NCBI GenBank assembly: GCA_947495035.1
Contig: CANLXI010000030.1
Span: 1 to 64,000, forward strand
Reading direction: 5' to 3'
Length of the DNA: 64,000 nucleotides
DNA from: an uncultured Granulosicoccus sp.
Lineage (GTDB): Bacteria > Pseudomonadota > Gammaproteobacteria > Granulosicoccales > Granulosicoccaceae
The position numbers and the translations under genes are program-made. Of this stretch, positions 8,668 through 17,670 are shown in pieces; position 1 is the stretch's first letter, and the number at the start of each line of letters is the position of its first letter. The notes beneath the pieces are model-generated. The model was not told where the DNA came from. It saw only the letters and a list, made by a program, of their open reading frames with translations, and made no database searches.

Positions 8668-9335
8668 CCGGGCTCACCTGCAATCAGCAAGACATGCATG
8701 CGTCGCGGACCATGCGCCCCGATCTCCAGCGTCTGTTCGATATCAGCCGTTCTCGATGGTCCGGTCACCAGATTGACGGCGCGCGGCATGATGTCGAAGT
8801 GTCGGAGGTGCGCAAAGACATCGTCCACATACTGCACGATCTGCGACTCGTACAGCACCGTGATATGTGTTTCGGGCAGGAAGTTCAGGCCTGCAGGTGT
8901 CTGAGCACCACTGGCCATGACCACACTACCGGTTTCTGCCACCGCAGCCAGACAGGGGGTGATACTGACCAACTCATCGCCACTGGCCGGGCCACTGCGA
9001 TAGCTCGAGGGCCAGGCCATCGATGACAATGCCGGAGCCACGGTCACTGCGCCGGGTGCCGAAGCATCGATACCCTGTGATTGCAGATAATCCTGGACGG
9101 CATCGATGCAGTTATCCCGCGTCTGCAGACGTACCACACTCATCAATACCGCTTCCATATTGGCTATCGCAGTCTCGACCAGGTCGTTGCCTACCTTGGG
9201 CAAGGTGCTGCGACGTGCATTCCGCAAACGCTCCGACACAGCCTCGGGGCGGTTTGCCACTGTTTGCGAAGCACCTTTTTCCGGTCGGCCCAGGGCCGTG
9301 CCGATACGCTGCAGTATCTGTTCACGGGCGTTCAT
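8664..9335 (-). CDS. lutC: Lactate utilization protein C (LUD domain)
   Basis: The product is a 223-residue LUD-domain protein. The N-terminal REQILQRIGTALGR helix and the C-terminal segments LVSITPCLAAVAETGSVV and NLVTGPSRTADIE are typical of LutC/YkgG. LutC works with LutA and LutB in the cytoplasmic iron-sulfur L-lactate oxidising complex that replaces flavin LldD in many bacteria. The ATG at 9335 overlaps the lutB stop by four bases (ATGA). Length is normal for the family. The gene also overlaps the HAD phosphatase start by four bases, extending the operon downstream. Confidence 0.93.
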   Translation of the reverse strand: MNAREQILQRIGTALGRPEKGASQTVANRPEAVSERLRNARRSTLPKVGNDLVETAIANMEAVLMSVVRLQTRDNCIDAVQDYLQSQGIDASAPGAVTVAPALSSMAWPSSYRSGPASGDELVSITPCLAAVAETGSVVMASGAQTPAGLNFLPETHITVLYESQIVQYVDDVFAHLRHFDIMPRAVNLVTGPSRTADIEQTLEIGAHGPRRMHVLLIAGEPG

Positions 9336-10789
9336 TCAGCACGATCTCCCTGTTGCACGGACTTCGATTCTCCTGCCTTGCTGGCCTTGTACAGACTCAT
9401 GAATGTGCTCCGCCCCTGCGGCGCTGGAAGATTTCGCCCCTGGGTCCATGCTCCCGCCAGCGGCAGACGCCGGAAATGGCCTTTGCGCCGTCCCATCCGT
9501 GACAGCAGTCCGACCCCCAGACGAGTCAAGGCGTGATAAAGCCCCGGCCTCGTGGCCATCGCCGCCCACAGGCCCAGACCATAGCGCGCCCCGGGCGTCT
9601 GCAGGGAACGCACAAATGTCTGGCGTCGATGCTCTCTTAGCAGGCTGGGTAGAGGAATGCTCATGGGGCAGACTTCGGCACAGCGACCGTTCAACGTACA
9701 GGCATGTGGCAGATCCGGCGCATTTTCGATTCCGACCATGGCGGGCGTCACCACCGACCCCATCGGCCCAGGGTATACCCATCCATACGCGTGACCACCT
9801 ACCGACCCGTAAACGGGACAATGGTTCATGCAGGCGCCGCATCGAAAACAACGCAGCATCTCGCGCAGCGCACCACTGAGCATCTCGGTTCGGTGATTGT
9901 CCACCAACACCACATGGAAGGCCTCCGGTCCGTCTATATCTTCACTGCGTCGCGGTCCGCTCATCAGACTGGTGTAATTGGAATAGTGCTGCCCCGTGGC
10001 ACTGCGTGCCAGCAGGCGCAACAGACAACTGGCATCCTCGAGTGTCGGTACCACCTTTTCGATCCCCACGATCACGATCTGCACTCGTGGCAGGTTGGAC
10101 GTCAGATCGCCATTGCCTTCATTGGTCACCAGTACATGCTGACCTGTCTCGGCAATCAGGAAATTGGCACCCGTTATACCGACATCCGCTGCCTGGAACT
10201 TGTCGCGCAGCACCTTGCGGGCTTCGTCGACCAGTGCCGAGCGGTCAACCAGGCGCTCATGCAAACCATATCGACCATGATTGCCATGAAACAGATCGGA
10301 GACCTGCTCCTTCGTCTTGTGGATGGCCGGTGCAATGATATGACTGGGCGCCTCTCCCGCCAGCTGTATGATGTACTCGCCCAGATCGGTTTCGATCGGC
10401 TCGATGCCAGCGGCGCTCAGAGCGCCATTGATATCGCCCTCCTCTCCAACCATCGACTTGCCCTTGGTGACGGTCCTGGCACCGTGGGTCTTGCAGATAT
10501 CGACGATGATGTCATTGGCGTCGGTCGAGCTCGAGGCCCAGTGCACCTGCCCGCCGTTTTCCTGGACGCGCGCTTCGTAGGCCAGCAGATAGTGATCCAG
10601 ATTTTCCAGCACATGATTCTTCAGCTGTCGGGCGTCATCACGAATCTGCTGCCACTCCGGAACCAGTCTGACGGCTTCGGTTCGCTTGCCGATGAAGCCC
10701 TGCTTGACGTTGCCCAGTGCCTGCTTGAGATCTTCATCCAGCAAGGCCTTGCTGGCGCGAACCTTGAACTGCCCTGATTCCACCTGCAT
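9332..10789 (-). CDS. lutB: Lactate utilization iron-sulfur protein B
   Basis: The product has 485 residues. The N-terminal two thirds is a LUD domain (VTKGKSMVGEEGDIN, ITGANFLIAETG, LTSNLPRVQIVIVGIEK). The C-terminal part has two ferredoxin-type clusters, CFRCGACMNHCP and CTLNGRCAEVCP, followed by the usual DUF3390-like tail. It is expected to pass electrons from lactate oxidation inside the LutABC complex. It begins one base after the lutA stop, and its own stop overlaps the lutC start. Length is within the family range. Confidence 0.94.
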   Translation of the reverse strand: MQVESGQFKVRASKALLDEDLKQALGNVKQGFIGKRTEAVRLVPEWQQIRDDARQLKNHVLENLDHYLLAYEARVQENGGQVHWASSSTDANDIIVDICKTHGARTVTKGKSMVGEEGDINGALSAAGIEPIETDLGEYIIQLAGEAPSHIIAPAIHKTKEQVSDLFHGNHGRYGLHERLVDRSALVDEARKVLRDKFQAADVGITGANFLIAETGQHVLVTNEGNGDLTSNLPRVQIVIVGIEKVVPTLEDASCLLRLLARSATGQHYSNYTSLMSGPRRSEDIDGPEAFHVVLVDNHRTEMLSGALREMLRCFRCGACMNHCPVYGSVGGHAYGWVYPGPMGSVVTPAMVGIENAPDLPHACTLNGRCAEVCPMSIPLPSLLREHRRQTFVRSLQTPGARYGLGLWAAMATRPGLYHALTRLGVGLLSRMGRRKGHFRRLPLAGAWTQGRNLPAPQGRSTFMSLYKASKAGESKSVQQGDRAE

Positions 10790-10790
10790 G

Positions 10791-11546
10791 TCAGTGCTCT
10801 CCCTTGCCGATGGCCGGCACGTCTGTCATGTCGGCCAGCACTTCGGCCACGTGATAGACCTGAATGTCGGATCCGAGGCGGCTCAGTCGACCACTGATGT
10901 TCAGCAGGCATCCCATGTCACCACCGAGCAGGGTCCGGGCACCCGACTGCTCGGCCAGGGCGACCTTGTCGGACACCATGCGTTCGGATATCTCGGGAAA
11001 CTTGACACAGAAGGTACCACCGAATCCGCAACAGACCTCGGTGTCCTCCATTTCCCGAAGCTCCAGCCCCGACACGGCCGCCATGAGCTTGCGAGGCTGT
11101 TCCTTCACGCCCAGCTCTCTGAGACCGGAGCAGGCATCATGATAGGTCACGGTACTGGTGAAGGTGGCCTGTGGATCTTCCATTCCCATGGTATCCACCA
11201 GAAAGGAGATGAGTTCGTGACATCGGTTGGCCAGAGACTCGGCGCGAGCCACCCAGTCGGGGTCATCGGCGAACAGTTCGGGATAATGCTTGATGAGCAT
11301 GCCGGCGCAGGAACCTGAAGGCACCACCACATGCTCGTAACCTTCGAAGGCCTCGATGACCTGCCTCGCAATGTTGCGGGCAGACTCATCGTCGCCACTG
11401 TTGAATGCGGGCTGGCCGCAACAGACCTGTGATTCGGGCACGTGTACGGTACAGCCAGCCTGTTCCAGCAGGCGAATGGCGGCAAACCCGACATTGGGGC
11501 GGTGCAGATCGATCAGACAGGTTACAAACAAACCGACGTCAGTCAT
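10791..11546 (-). CDS. lutA: Lactate utilization protein A (CCG domains)
   Basis: From the ATG at 11546 the product has 251 residues with two cysteine-rich CCG domains. The first has FVTCLIDLHRPNVG and CCGQPAFNSGDD, the second YHDACSGLRELG and CCGFGGTF. These ligate an unusual Fe-S cluster in the GlcF/HdrB-like fold. It is the first gene of lutABC and is divergent from the alpha/beta hydrolase gene 52 bp away. The open frame continues upstream of 11546, but that stretch is unlike the family. No GntR-type lut regulator is adjacent, so control is not visible here. Confidence 0.94.
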   Translation of the reverse strand: MTDVGLFVTCLIDLHRPNVGFAAIRLLEQAGCTVHVPESQVCCGQPAFNSGDDESARNIARQVIEAFEGYEHVVVPSGSCAGMLIKHYPELFADDPDWVARAESLANRCHELISFLVDTMGMEDPQATFTSTVTYHDACSGLRELGVKEQPRKLMAAVSGLELREMEDTEVCCGFGGTFCVKFPEISERMVSDKVALAEQSGARTLLGGDMGCLLNISGRLSRLGSDIQVYHVAEVLADMTDVPAIGKGEH

Positions 11547-11597
11547 GGCAGACTCTGAATTTCCTCGACATTGAATGACACACACTATACTTTGCTG

Positions 11598-12410
11598 ATG
11601 AACTCCGACAAAGCCATAGATGCCAATCCGCCCGACTTTCAGGGTGAAAAAGGTCAACGCGTGGCCATTCGACGCGATTCCCTGAAAATCGACCCGACAA
11701 CGGATGGGTCTGCCCGGGTCAACGTCATGTTCTGTGGCGGCTTTCATTCCAGCATGCTCGGCACCAAGGCCTCCTTCCTGGCAACGTTCTGCAAGGCACG
11801 GCAATGGTCCTTCACCCGCTTCGATTATCGTGGACACGGAGAGTCGGAAGGCAGCACGCATGAGTTGACGCTGAGCGACTGGCTCGAAGATACCCTGAAC
11901 GTTCTGGACTCACTGGATGGTCCGGTGCTGCTGGTCGGTTCCTCGATGGGTGGCTGGTTGGCGACGCTGGCTGCCCTGCGCCGTCCCGACAAGGTCACTG
12001 GATTGCTGCTGCTGGCCGCAGCGCCGGACTTTCTGCAGGAACTGATTGCACCACGTCTCGGACCGGCGGAAAACTGGGAATTGCAACAGGACAAGGTTGT
12101 TCTGCTGGAAAACGCCTACGATGAGCCTCACCCGATCACCCAGGCCTTGCTGGACAGCGGCCGCGATCTGGCACTGCTCGATACACCATCTCTGCCGGAT
12201 CAGCCGGGACTGGCCGATCTGTCCTGCCCCGTGCGCTTGCTGCACGGCACTCACGACACCGATGTTCCCTACGAGCTGTCTGTCAGACTGATGGGCGCTA
12301 TACAGCATGATGATGCACGCCTGACCTTGCTGCATCGCGCCGACCATCGTCTGTCCGACGAGCGCTCGTTGCGTATGCTGGCTGCCGAACTGATGGATCT
12401 GGCCGGCTGA
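11598..12410 (+). CDS. Alpha/beta hydrolase (serine esterase/thioesterase-like)
   Basis: The product is a 270-residue alpha/beta hydrolase. The oxyanion region is CGGFHSSM, then FDYRGHGESEG, the nucleophile elbow GSSMGG, the acid in HGTHDTDVP, and the catalytic His in RADHRLSDE. The overall pattern recalls the ABHD10/short-chain acyl esterase group. The ATG at 11598 is chosen over an in-frame TTG at 11571; TATACT lies just upstream (11586-11591), so transcription may begin very close to the start codon. It precedes the ligase-associated cluster by about 90 bp on the same strand. Substrate is unknown. Confidence 0.82.
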   Translation: MNSDKAIDANPPDFQGEKGQRVAIRRDSLKIDPTTDGSARVNVMFCGGFHSSMLGTKASFLATFCKARQWSFTRFDYRGHGESEGSTHELTLSDWLEDTLNVLDSLDGPVLLVGSSMGGWLATLAALRRPDKVTGLLLLAAAPDFLQELIAPRLGPAENWELQQDKVVLLENAYDEPHPITQALLDSGRDLALLDTPSLPDQPGLADLSCPVRLLHGTHDTDVPYELSVRLMGAIQHDDARLTLLHRADHRLSDERSLRMLAAELMDLAG

Positions 12411-12502
12411 ACTCCGCCTTGCAAGGTGCTCCAGACTGGCCGGGTACAACGTATAGTCGATATCATCGCTGACCGAAAGGCTCACAAGGCCTTCCCTGCC
12501 AC

Positions 12503-13561
12503 ATGGTTTCAGACAAGCCCGGAGTTCGTCAACTTCATCATTCTGCGTCGGCCGACGACCTGATCCTGGCAACTGATGTCGGGCTGGCTTGCCCGACAGG
12601 CGGGTTTGTCATCGATCCGATGCAGCGTACCCACACGGCGGTGATTTCTCACGCTCATGCCGACCATGCGCGTCCTGTCGCCGAGCTTTACTACGCCAGC
12701 GACTCGTCGGTGCCGCTGCTGAAGAAGCGTCTGGGAAGTGATCAGGATATTCGCGGTGTTCCCTTTGGCAAGCCAATCACACTGGGGCAAACGCAAGTCT
12801 CGTTTCACCCTGCCGGACATGTGTTGGGATCTGCACAGATTCGGGTAGAGGCGGACAATCGGATCTGGGTGTTCACCGGCGATTTCAAGCGAGATCCTGA
12901 CCCCAGTTGCGAACCCTTCGAACTGGTTCCCTGCGACACGTTGATTACCGAGACGACCTTTGCACTGCCCGTCTACCGGTGGCAGGCAGGCACCGAGGTG
13001 GCAGCGGAAATCGCGCAATGGTGGCAGGAGATGCAACAGGCTGATCGTCCTGCCGTTCTCTTTGCCTACTCGCTCGGCAAGGCACAACGAGTGCTCAGTG
13101 AGCTGACCGCCTTCACCGATTGCCCCGTCCATCTGCACGGCGCGGTGCAGCCGTTAACGCAGATCTATCGTGATGCGGGTATCAACATGCTGCCAAGCCT
13201 GCCAGTCGATCTGGAGGATCGGAGCAAGAGCTACGCGGGTGAGTTGATCATCGCACCTCCGGGCGCCAGCGGATCCACCTGGATGCGGCGTTTTCCCGGA
13301 GCCTCCACCGGTTTCTGCAGCGGCTGGATGCGTATTCGTGGCAACCGTCGGCGACGTGGCTACGATCGGGGATTTGTCCTGTCCGATCATGCAGACTGGC
13401 CCGGATTGTTGCGGACAATAGAGGAAACCGGCGCCACGCGCATTCTGACAACGCATGGTCGGGCTGACTCCCTGATCAGGTTGCTGCGTGAACGCGGCCT
13501 GGATGCCGCCGAGCTGGCAATCTCCTATCGTGACGAGGAAGTCGATGATGCAGAACTTTAG
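12503..13561 (+). CDS. Ligase-associated DNA exonuclease (metallo-beta-lactamase fold)
   Basis: The 352-residue product has the HAHADHA metal motif (HxHxDH), FHPAGHVLGSAQIRVE, FTGDFKRDPDP, ETTFALP and a late LSDHADW, which is the arrangement of MBL-fold nucleases of the beta-CASP/SNM1 type. Members that sit next to an ATP-dependent ligase and an Lhr-like helicase form the known ligase-associated exonuclease family. It is expected to process DNA ends before ligation. It is first in the four-gene cluster, and its last 17 bases overlap the ligase gene, so the two are probably translated together. There is no secretion signal, so it is cytoplasmic. Confidence 0.9.
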   Translation: MVSDKPGVRQLHHSASADDLILATDVGLACPTGGFVIDPMQRTHTAVISHAHADHARPVAELYYASDSSVPLLKKRLGSDQDIRGVPFGKPITLGQTQVSFHPAGHVLGSAQIRVEADNRIWVFTGDFKRDPDPSCEPFELVPCDTLITETTFALPVYRWQAGTEVAAEIAQWWQEMQQADRPAVLFAYSLGKAQRVLSELTAFTDCPVHLHGAVQPLTQIYRDAGINMLPSLPVDLEDRSKSYAGELIIAPPGASGSTWMRRFPGASTGFCSGWMRIRGNRRRRGYDRGFVLSDHADWPGLLRTIEETGATRILTTHGRADSLIRLLRERGLDAAELAISYRDEEVDDAEL

Positions 13562-15170
13562 TCAGCTCTATCAGTCTCTGGACCAGACGACCTCGACCAA
13601 TGCCAAGGTGGCCGCCATGGTCTCCTATCTTGCCGGGGCCACGGCAGCCGATGCCGCCTGGGCCGTTTATTTCCTGAGCGGTCGCAGGATCAAGCGCCTC
13701 ATCGGGGCGAGCCTTCTGAGGAGCTGGTTGCACCAGTCCAGCGATCTGCCGGAGTGGCTGGTCGAGGAGAGTTATTCAAGCGTAGGTGACCTGGCCGAGA
13801 CCATCGCATTGCTGCTGGCCACACCGGGCAATCAGGGACAGGAACGCTCACTGGCCGACTGGGTCGAGCATCAGCTGTTGCCGTTGCGTGGACTGGATGC
13901 AGAACAGCAGCAACAGCGGGTCACACGTTGGTGGCGCGAGCTGGATCATCAGCAGTGTTTCATCATCAACAAACTCATGACCGGCGCCCTTCGAGTCGGC
14001 GTATCCCAGCTCCTGGTCGCGCGCGCGGTGGCCGAAGTGGCAGACTTGCCGCGCTCCCTGGTATTGCACCGGATGATGGGTGACTGGGAACCCGATGAAA
14101 CCTTCTGGCATGCCCTGATCAGTGAAGACCGGGGTGAGACCGTGTCATCCCGCCCCTACCCGTTCTGCCTGGCGTCGCCGCTGGAGGCAGACCCTGACAC
14201 ACTGGGTCCGATCCAGAGTTGGCTTGCCGAGTGGAAATGGGATGGAATACGGGCTCAACTGATCCGCCGGCAGGGCGAGACCTGGCTGTGGTCACGCGGC
14301 GAAGAACTCATCGGTACACGATTCCCGGAGATAACAGGCGCTGCCGACAGTCTGCCTGACGGCACGGTTCTCGACGGCGAGATTCTTGCCTGGGGCCAAC
14401 ACGGGGTGCTGCCTTTCAGCGAACTGCAACGGCGCATTGGCCGCAAGACTGTCGGGCGCAAGCTGCTCAGCGAAGTTCCCTGCCTGTTCATGGCTTACGA
14501 CATGATGGAATGCGCCGGTATGGACATCCGTGCCACGCCATTGCGTCAACGGCGTCTACAACTGGCGGAGCTGGTCGGGCAACTGCGTGAGGAGAACCTG
14601 AAGATCTCGACGCTGGTCGACGCTGACAGCTGGGCGGAACTGGCCTCTCTGCGAGAGACATCGCGAGAGCGACAGGTAGAGGGCCTCATGCTCAAGCATG
14701 TCGACGCGCAATACCAGACCGGCCGCAAGCGAGGCTTCTGGTGGAAGTGGAAAGTTGAAGCCTATACGATCGATGCCGTCATGCTGTACGCACAGGCCGG
14801 TCACGGCAAACGCGCCAATCTGCACACCGACTATACCTTCGGTGTCTGGCACGGTGATGAACTCGTGCCCATTGCGAAAGCCTACTCCGGGCTGGACAAC
14901 AGCGAGATCAATGAACTGGACAAGTGGATTCGCCGAAACACCATCGAGCGATTCGGACCTGTTCGCTCCGTACCGGCGGAGCAGGTATTCGAGTTGGCAT
15001 TCGAGGGAATCAATGCCTCCACGAGGCACAAGTCAGGAGTGGCCGTTCGCTTCCCGCGCATCAAACGCTGGCGCAAGGATCTGGCACCTGGAGACGCGGA
15101 GACTCTGGAACAGGTCAAGCGACTGATTACCCCGGTCGCTGCCGAAGCAAGTGTCGCGGAGGGAATTTGA
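13545..15170 (+). CDS. ATP-dependent DNA ligase of the ligase-associated repair cluster
   Basis: The product has 541 residues from the first of two adjacent ATGs (13545, 13548), with GAGGA upstream. It contains an N-terminal ligase domain (LDQTTSTNAKVAAM, QCFIINKLMTGALRVGVS), then the adenylation domain with the nucleotide-binding lysine in EWKWDGIRAQL (about K231), GTVLDGEIL, and motif V KRGFWWKWK. A C-terminal OB-fold domain ends near TRHKSGVAVRFPRIKRWRKD. It joins nicks using ATP, in contrast to the essential NAD-dependent LigA, and is thought to act in repair with its neighbours. The gene overlaps the upstream exonuclease gene and ends 10 bp before the helicase start. Confidence 0.94.
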   Translation: MMQNFSQLYQSLDQTTSTNAKVAAMVSYLAGATAADAAWAVYFLSGRRIKRLIGASLLRSWLHQSSDLPEWLVEESYSSVGDLAETIALLLATPGNQGQERSLADWVEHQLLPLRGLDAEQQQQRVTRWWRELDHQQCFIINKLMTGALRVGVSQLLVARAVAEVADLPRSLVLHRMMGDWEPDETFWHALISEDRGETVSSRPYPFCLASPLEADPDTLGPIQSWLAEWKWDGIRAQLIRRQGETWLWSRGEELIGTRFPEITGAADSLPDGTVLDGEILAWGQHGVLPFSELQRRIGRKTVGRKLLSEVPCLFMAYDMMECAGMDIRATPLRQRRLQLAELVGQLREENLKISTLVDADSWAELASLRETSRERQVEGLMLKHVDAQYQTGRKRGFWWKWKVEAYTIDAVMLYAQAGHGKRANLHTDYTFGVWHGDELVPIAKAYSGLDNSEINELDKWIRRNTIERFGPVRSVPAEQVFELAFEGINASTRHKSGVAVRFPRIKRWRKDLAPGDAETLEQVKRLITPVAAEASVAEGI

Positions 15171-15180
15171 CATCCGGAAC

Positions 15181-17670
15181 ATGACACTGGCAGAAGCCAC
15201 CAATGCCACCGAGCGGTGGTACGAGTCCAAAGGCTGGACTGTCTTCGATTTCCAGCGCGAGGCCTGGAGTGCCTGGCATGCCGGTCAGTCCGGCCTGATC
15301 CATTCGCCCACCGGCAGTGGCAAGACACTGGCCGCCTGGCTCGGGCCGGTACAGGCAGCCATGATGACAGCGGCGGCGGATGCGTTGGAACAGACAGAGA
15401 CCAGGCCGAGAGATGGATTGAAGGTTCTGTGGATCACGCCATTGAGGGCCCTGGCAAGCGATACCCAGTCTGCCTTGCAGGCAGCCAGCGATGAGTTGGG
15501 CACGGAACTGAATGTGGAGATCCGCACCGGCGACACCTCGGGCAGCCGCAGAACCCGACAACGCAGACTCCCTCCTCACGCGCTGGTGACGACCCCGGAG
15601 AGCCTGTCCGTCATGCTCAGTTACCCCGGTAACGAAATCGGTTTCGAGCAGTTGCATACCGTCATCGTGGATGAATGGCATGAACTGCTCGGCAGCAAAC
15701 GCGGTGTGCAGCTGCAACTCTGCCTGGCTCGGCTTCGCCGTCAGTGCGCATCACTGCGAATCTGGGGTGTCTCGGCCACCATGGCAAACCTGGAGCAGGC
15801 TCGGGAAGTACTGTTGGGACCCGGCCGGTCAGGTACACTGATTCGAGGAGTCGTACCCCGCGCCATTCGCATAGACAGTGTTCTGCCGGACAATGAGCAC
15901 ACGTTCAAGTGGTCAGGGCACATCGGGCTGCAACTGGTGAAACCTGTCATCCGAGCGATCGACAATGCAGGCACGACCCTACTGTTCACGAATACGCGTT
16001 CACAGGCAGAGATCTGGTTCAGAGCGGTACTGGATGCCCGCCCGGACTGGCTCCAGCGGATAGCCCTGCATCATGGATCGCTGGACAGGAAGCTGCGCAT
16101 GGACATCGAAGATCGTTTGCGTGCCGGAGATCTGAGCTGTGTCATCTGCACGTCATCGCTGGATCTGGGCGTCGACTTCAGTCCGGTCGACCAGGTCATG
16201 CAGGTTGGCAGTCCAAAAGGTGTTGCCCGTCTGTTGCAACGAGCCGGCAGATCAGGCCATCGTCCCGGTGCGCAGTCACGCATTCTCTGCGTTCCCGGTA
16301 ATGTACTGGAGCTCGTCGAGATAGCGGCCGTCCGACGTGCGCTGGCGCAGAACCGCATCGAGTCCCGGACTCCACCGGAACTGTCGCTGGATGTATTGAG
16401 CCAGCATCTGGTAACCATCGCGATGGGAGGCGGCTTCATCGAGAAGGAAATGCTCGACGAAGTCCGGGATACCTACTCGTTTCGACACCTGAGCGATGAA
16501 CAGTGGCAATGGACAATGGATTTCATCATGCGCGGCGGTCAGGCCTTGCAGGGCTACCCGCAGTATCACAAGGTTCTCGAGGTGGCCGGCAGACACCGTG
16601 TCATGAATGAGCAAGTGCAACAGCGGCACCGCATGGCCATCGGCACCATCAACAGCGATACACAGGTCAATGTGGCATTCCAGGGAGGCAAACGCCTGGG
16701 ATCAACCGAAGAGAGCTTCATTGCCCGCCTGAAAGCCGGCGACACCTTTCAATTTGCCGGGCGGCACCTGGAATTCATCCGCATGAAGGACATGACCGCG
16801 CATGTCAGGAAGGCCACGCGAAAAAGTCGAGTGGTACCGCGCTGGTGGGGAACCCATCTGCCATTGACCAGCGAACTGGCCGACAGCGTGCTGGAAACCC
16901 TGAATGCCTGGCAGCAGGGTCAGGCCGACTCGCCGGAACTCGAGAGCATTGATGCCATCCTGAAACTGCAGCAACGCTGGTCGATACTCCCCGGACCCGA
17001 TGACTTCCTGATAGAACGCATACATACCCGCGAAGGCTTCAGTCTGTTTTTCTTCCCCTTCGCCGGACGTCTGGCTCACGAAGGCATGGCGATGCTGGTC
17101 GCCTCACGCCTGACCCGGTTGAGCCCATCCACCTTCGTCCTGCAAGTCAATGACTACGGCTTCGAGCTGCAGAGTCCCGAGCCTGTCGATCTGGAAACGC
17201 CGGTGCTGCGCCGTGCCTTTTCCACGGAAAACCTGCTCGATGACATTCTGTCATCCATCAATTCGAGCGAGATCACCAAACGCCAGTTTCGCGACATCGC
17301 CCGCATCTCGGGACTTGTCTTCGACGGTTATCCGGGCCGCGCCAAGACAGCCAGACAGATTCAGGCCTCCAGCGGCCTGATCTATGATGTGCTGAAAACT
17401 CATGACAAGGACAATCTGTTGCTGGAACAGGCCCATCGTGAAGTTCTGGAGCAGCAACTCGAGTTCACGCGATTGGAGAAAGCCCTGACAACCCTGACAC
17501 AACGCAACTGGCAATTGCAGTCACCGGAGCGACTCACGCCGCTGTCGTTTCCACTCTGGGCAGAGAGTCTCAATAGTCAGACCATGACGTCGCAGAGTTT
17601 CCAGCAACGCATCCAGGGTATGCTCGACGCACTCGAAACGGCCTCCACGGCAACGCTGGCAAATCGATGA
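15181..17670 (+). CDS. Ligase-associated Lhr-like DEAD/DEAH helicase
   Basis: The product has 829 residues from the ATG at 15181; an in-frame GTG at 15151 inside the ligase gene would add ten. Superfamily 2 motifs are clear: Q-motif WTVFDFQREAW, Walker A SPTGSGKT, motif Ia TPLRALASD, motif II DEWH, motif III SATM, and motif VI QRAGRSGHRPG. The remaining C-terminal half matches the Lhr core (winged-helix plus beta-sheet domain). It is probably a 3'-to-5' ssDNA translocase/helicase. The size is that of the cluster-associated Lhr rather than the 1500-residue E. coli Lhr. It ends with an ATGA overlap with the phosphoesterase gene. Confidence 0.92.
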   Translation: MTLAEATNATERWYESKGWTVFDFQREAWSAWHAGQSGLIHSPTGSGKTLAAWLGPVQAAMMTAAADALEQTETRPRDGLKVLWITPLRALASDTQSALQAASDELGTELNVEIRTGDTSGSRRTRQRRLPPHALVTTPESLSVMLSYPGNEIGFEQLHTVIVDEWHELLGSKRGVQLQLCLARLRRQCASLRIWGVSATMANLEQAREVLLGPGRSGTLIRGVVPRAIRIDSVLPDNEHTFKWSGHIGLQLVKPVIRAIDNAGTTLLFTNTRSQAEIWFRAVLDARPDWLQRIALHHGSLDRKLRMDIEDRLRAGDLSCVICTSSLDLGVDFSPVDQVMQVGSPKGVARLLQRAGRSGHRPGAQSRILCVPGNVLELVEIAAVRRALAQNRIESRTPPELSLDVLSQHLVTIAMGGGFIEKEMLDEVRDTYSFRHLSDEQWQWTMDFIMRGGQALQGYPQYHKVLEVAGRHRVMNEQVQQRHRMAIGTINSDTQVNVAFQGGKRLGSTEESFIARLKAGDTFQFAGRHLEFIRMKDMTAHVRKATRKSRVVPRWWGTHLPLTSELADSVLETLNAWQQGQADSPELESIDAILKLQQRWSILPGPDDFLIERIHTREGFSLFFFPFAGRLAHEGMAMLVASRLTRLSPSTFVLQVNDYGFELQSPEPVDLETPVLRRAFSTENLLDDILSSINSSEITKRQFRDIARISGLVFDGYPGRAKTARQIQASSGLIYDVLKTHDKDNLLLEQAHREVLEQQLEFTRLEKALTTLTQRNWQLQSPERLTPLSFPLWAESLNSQTMTSQSFQQRIQGMLDALETASTATLANR

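Noticed and set aside
11586..11591. TATACT as a leaderless promoter for the alpha/beta hydrolase
   Set aside because: No good -35 at the right spacing; kept only as a remark in the gene entry.
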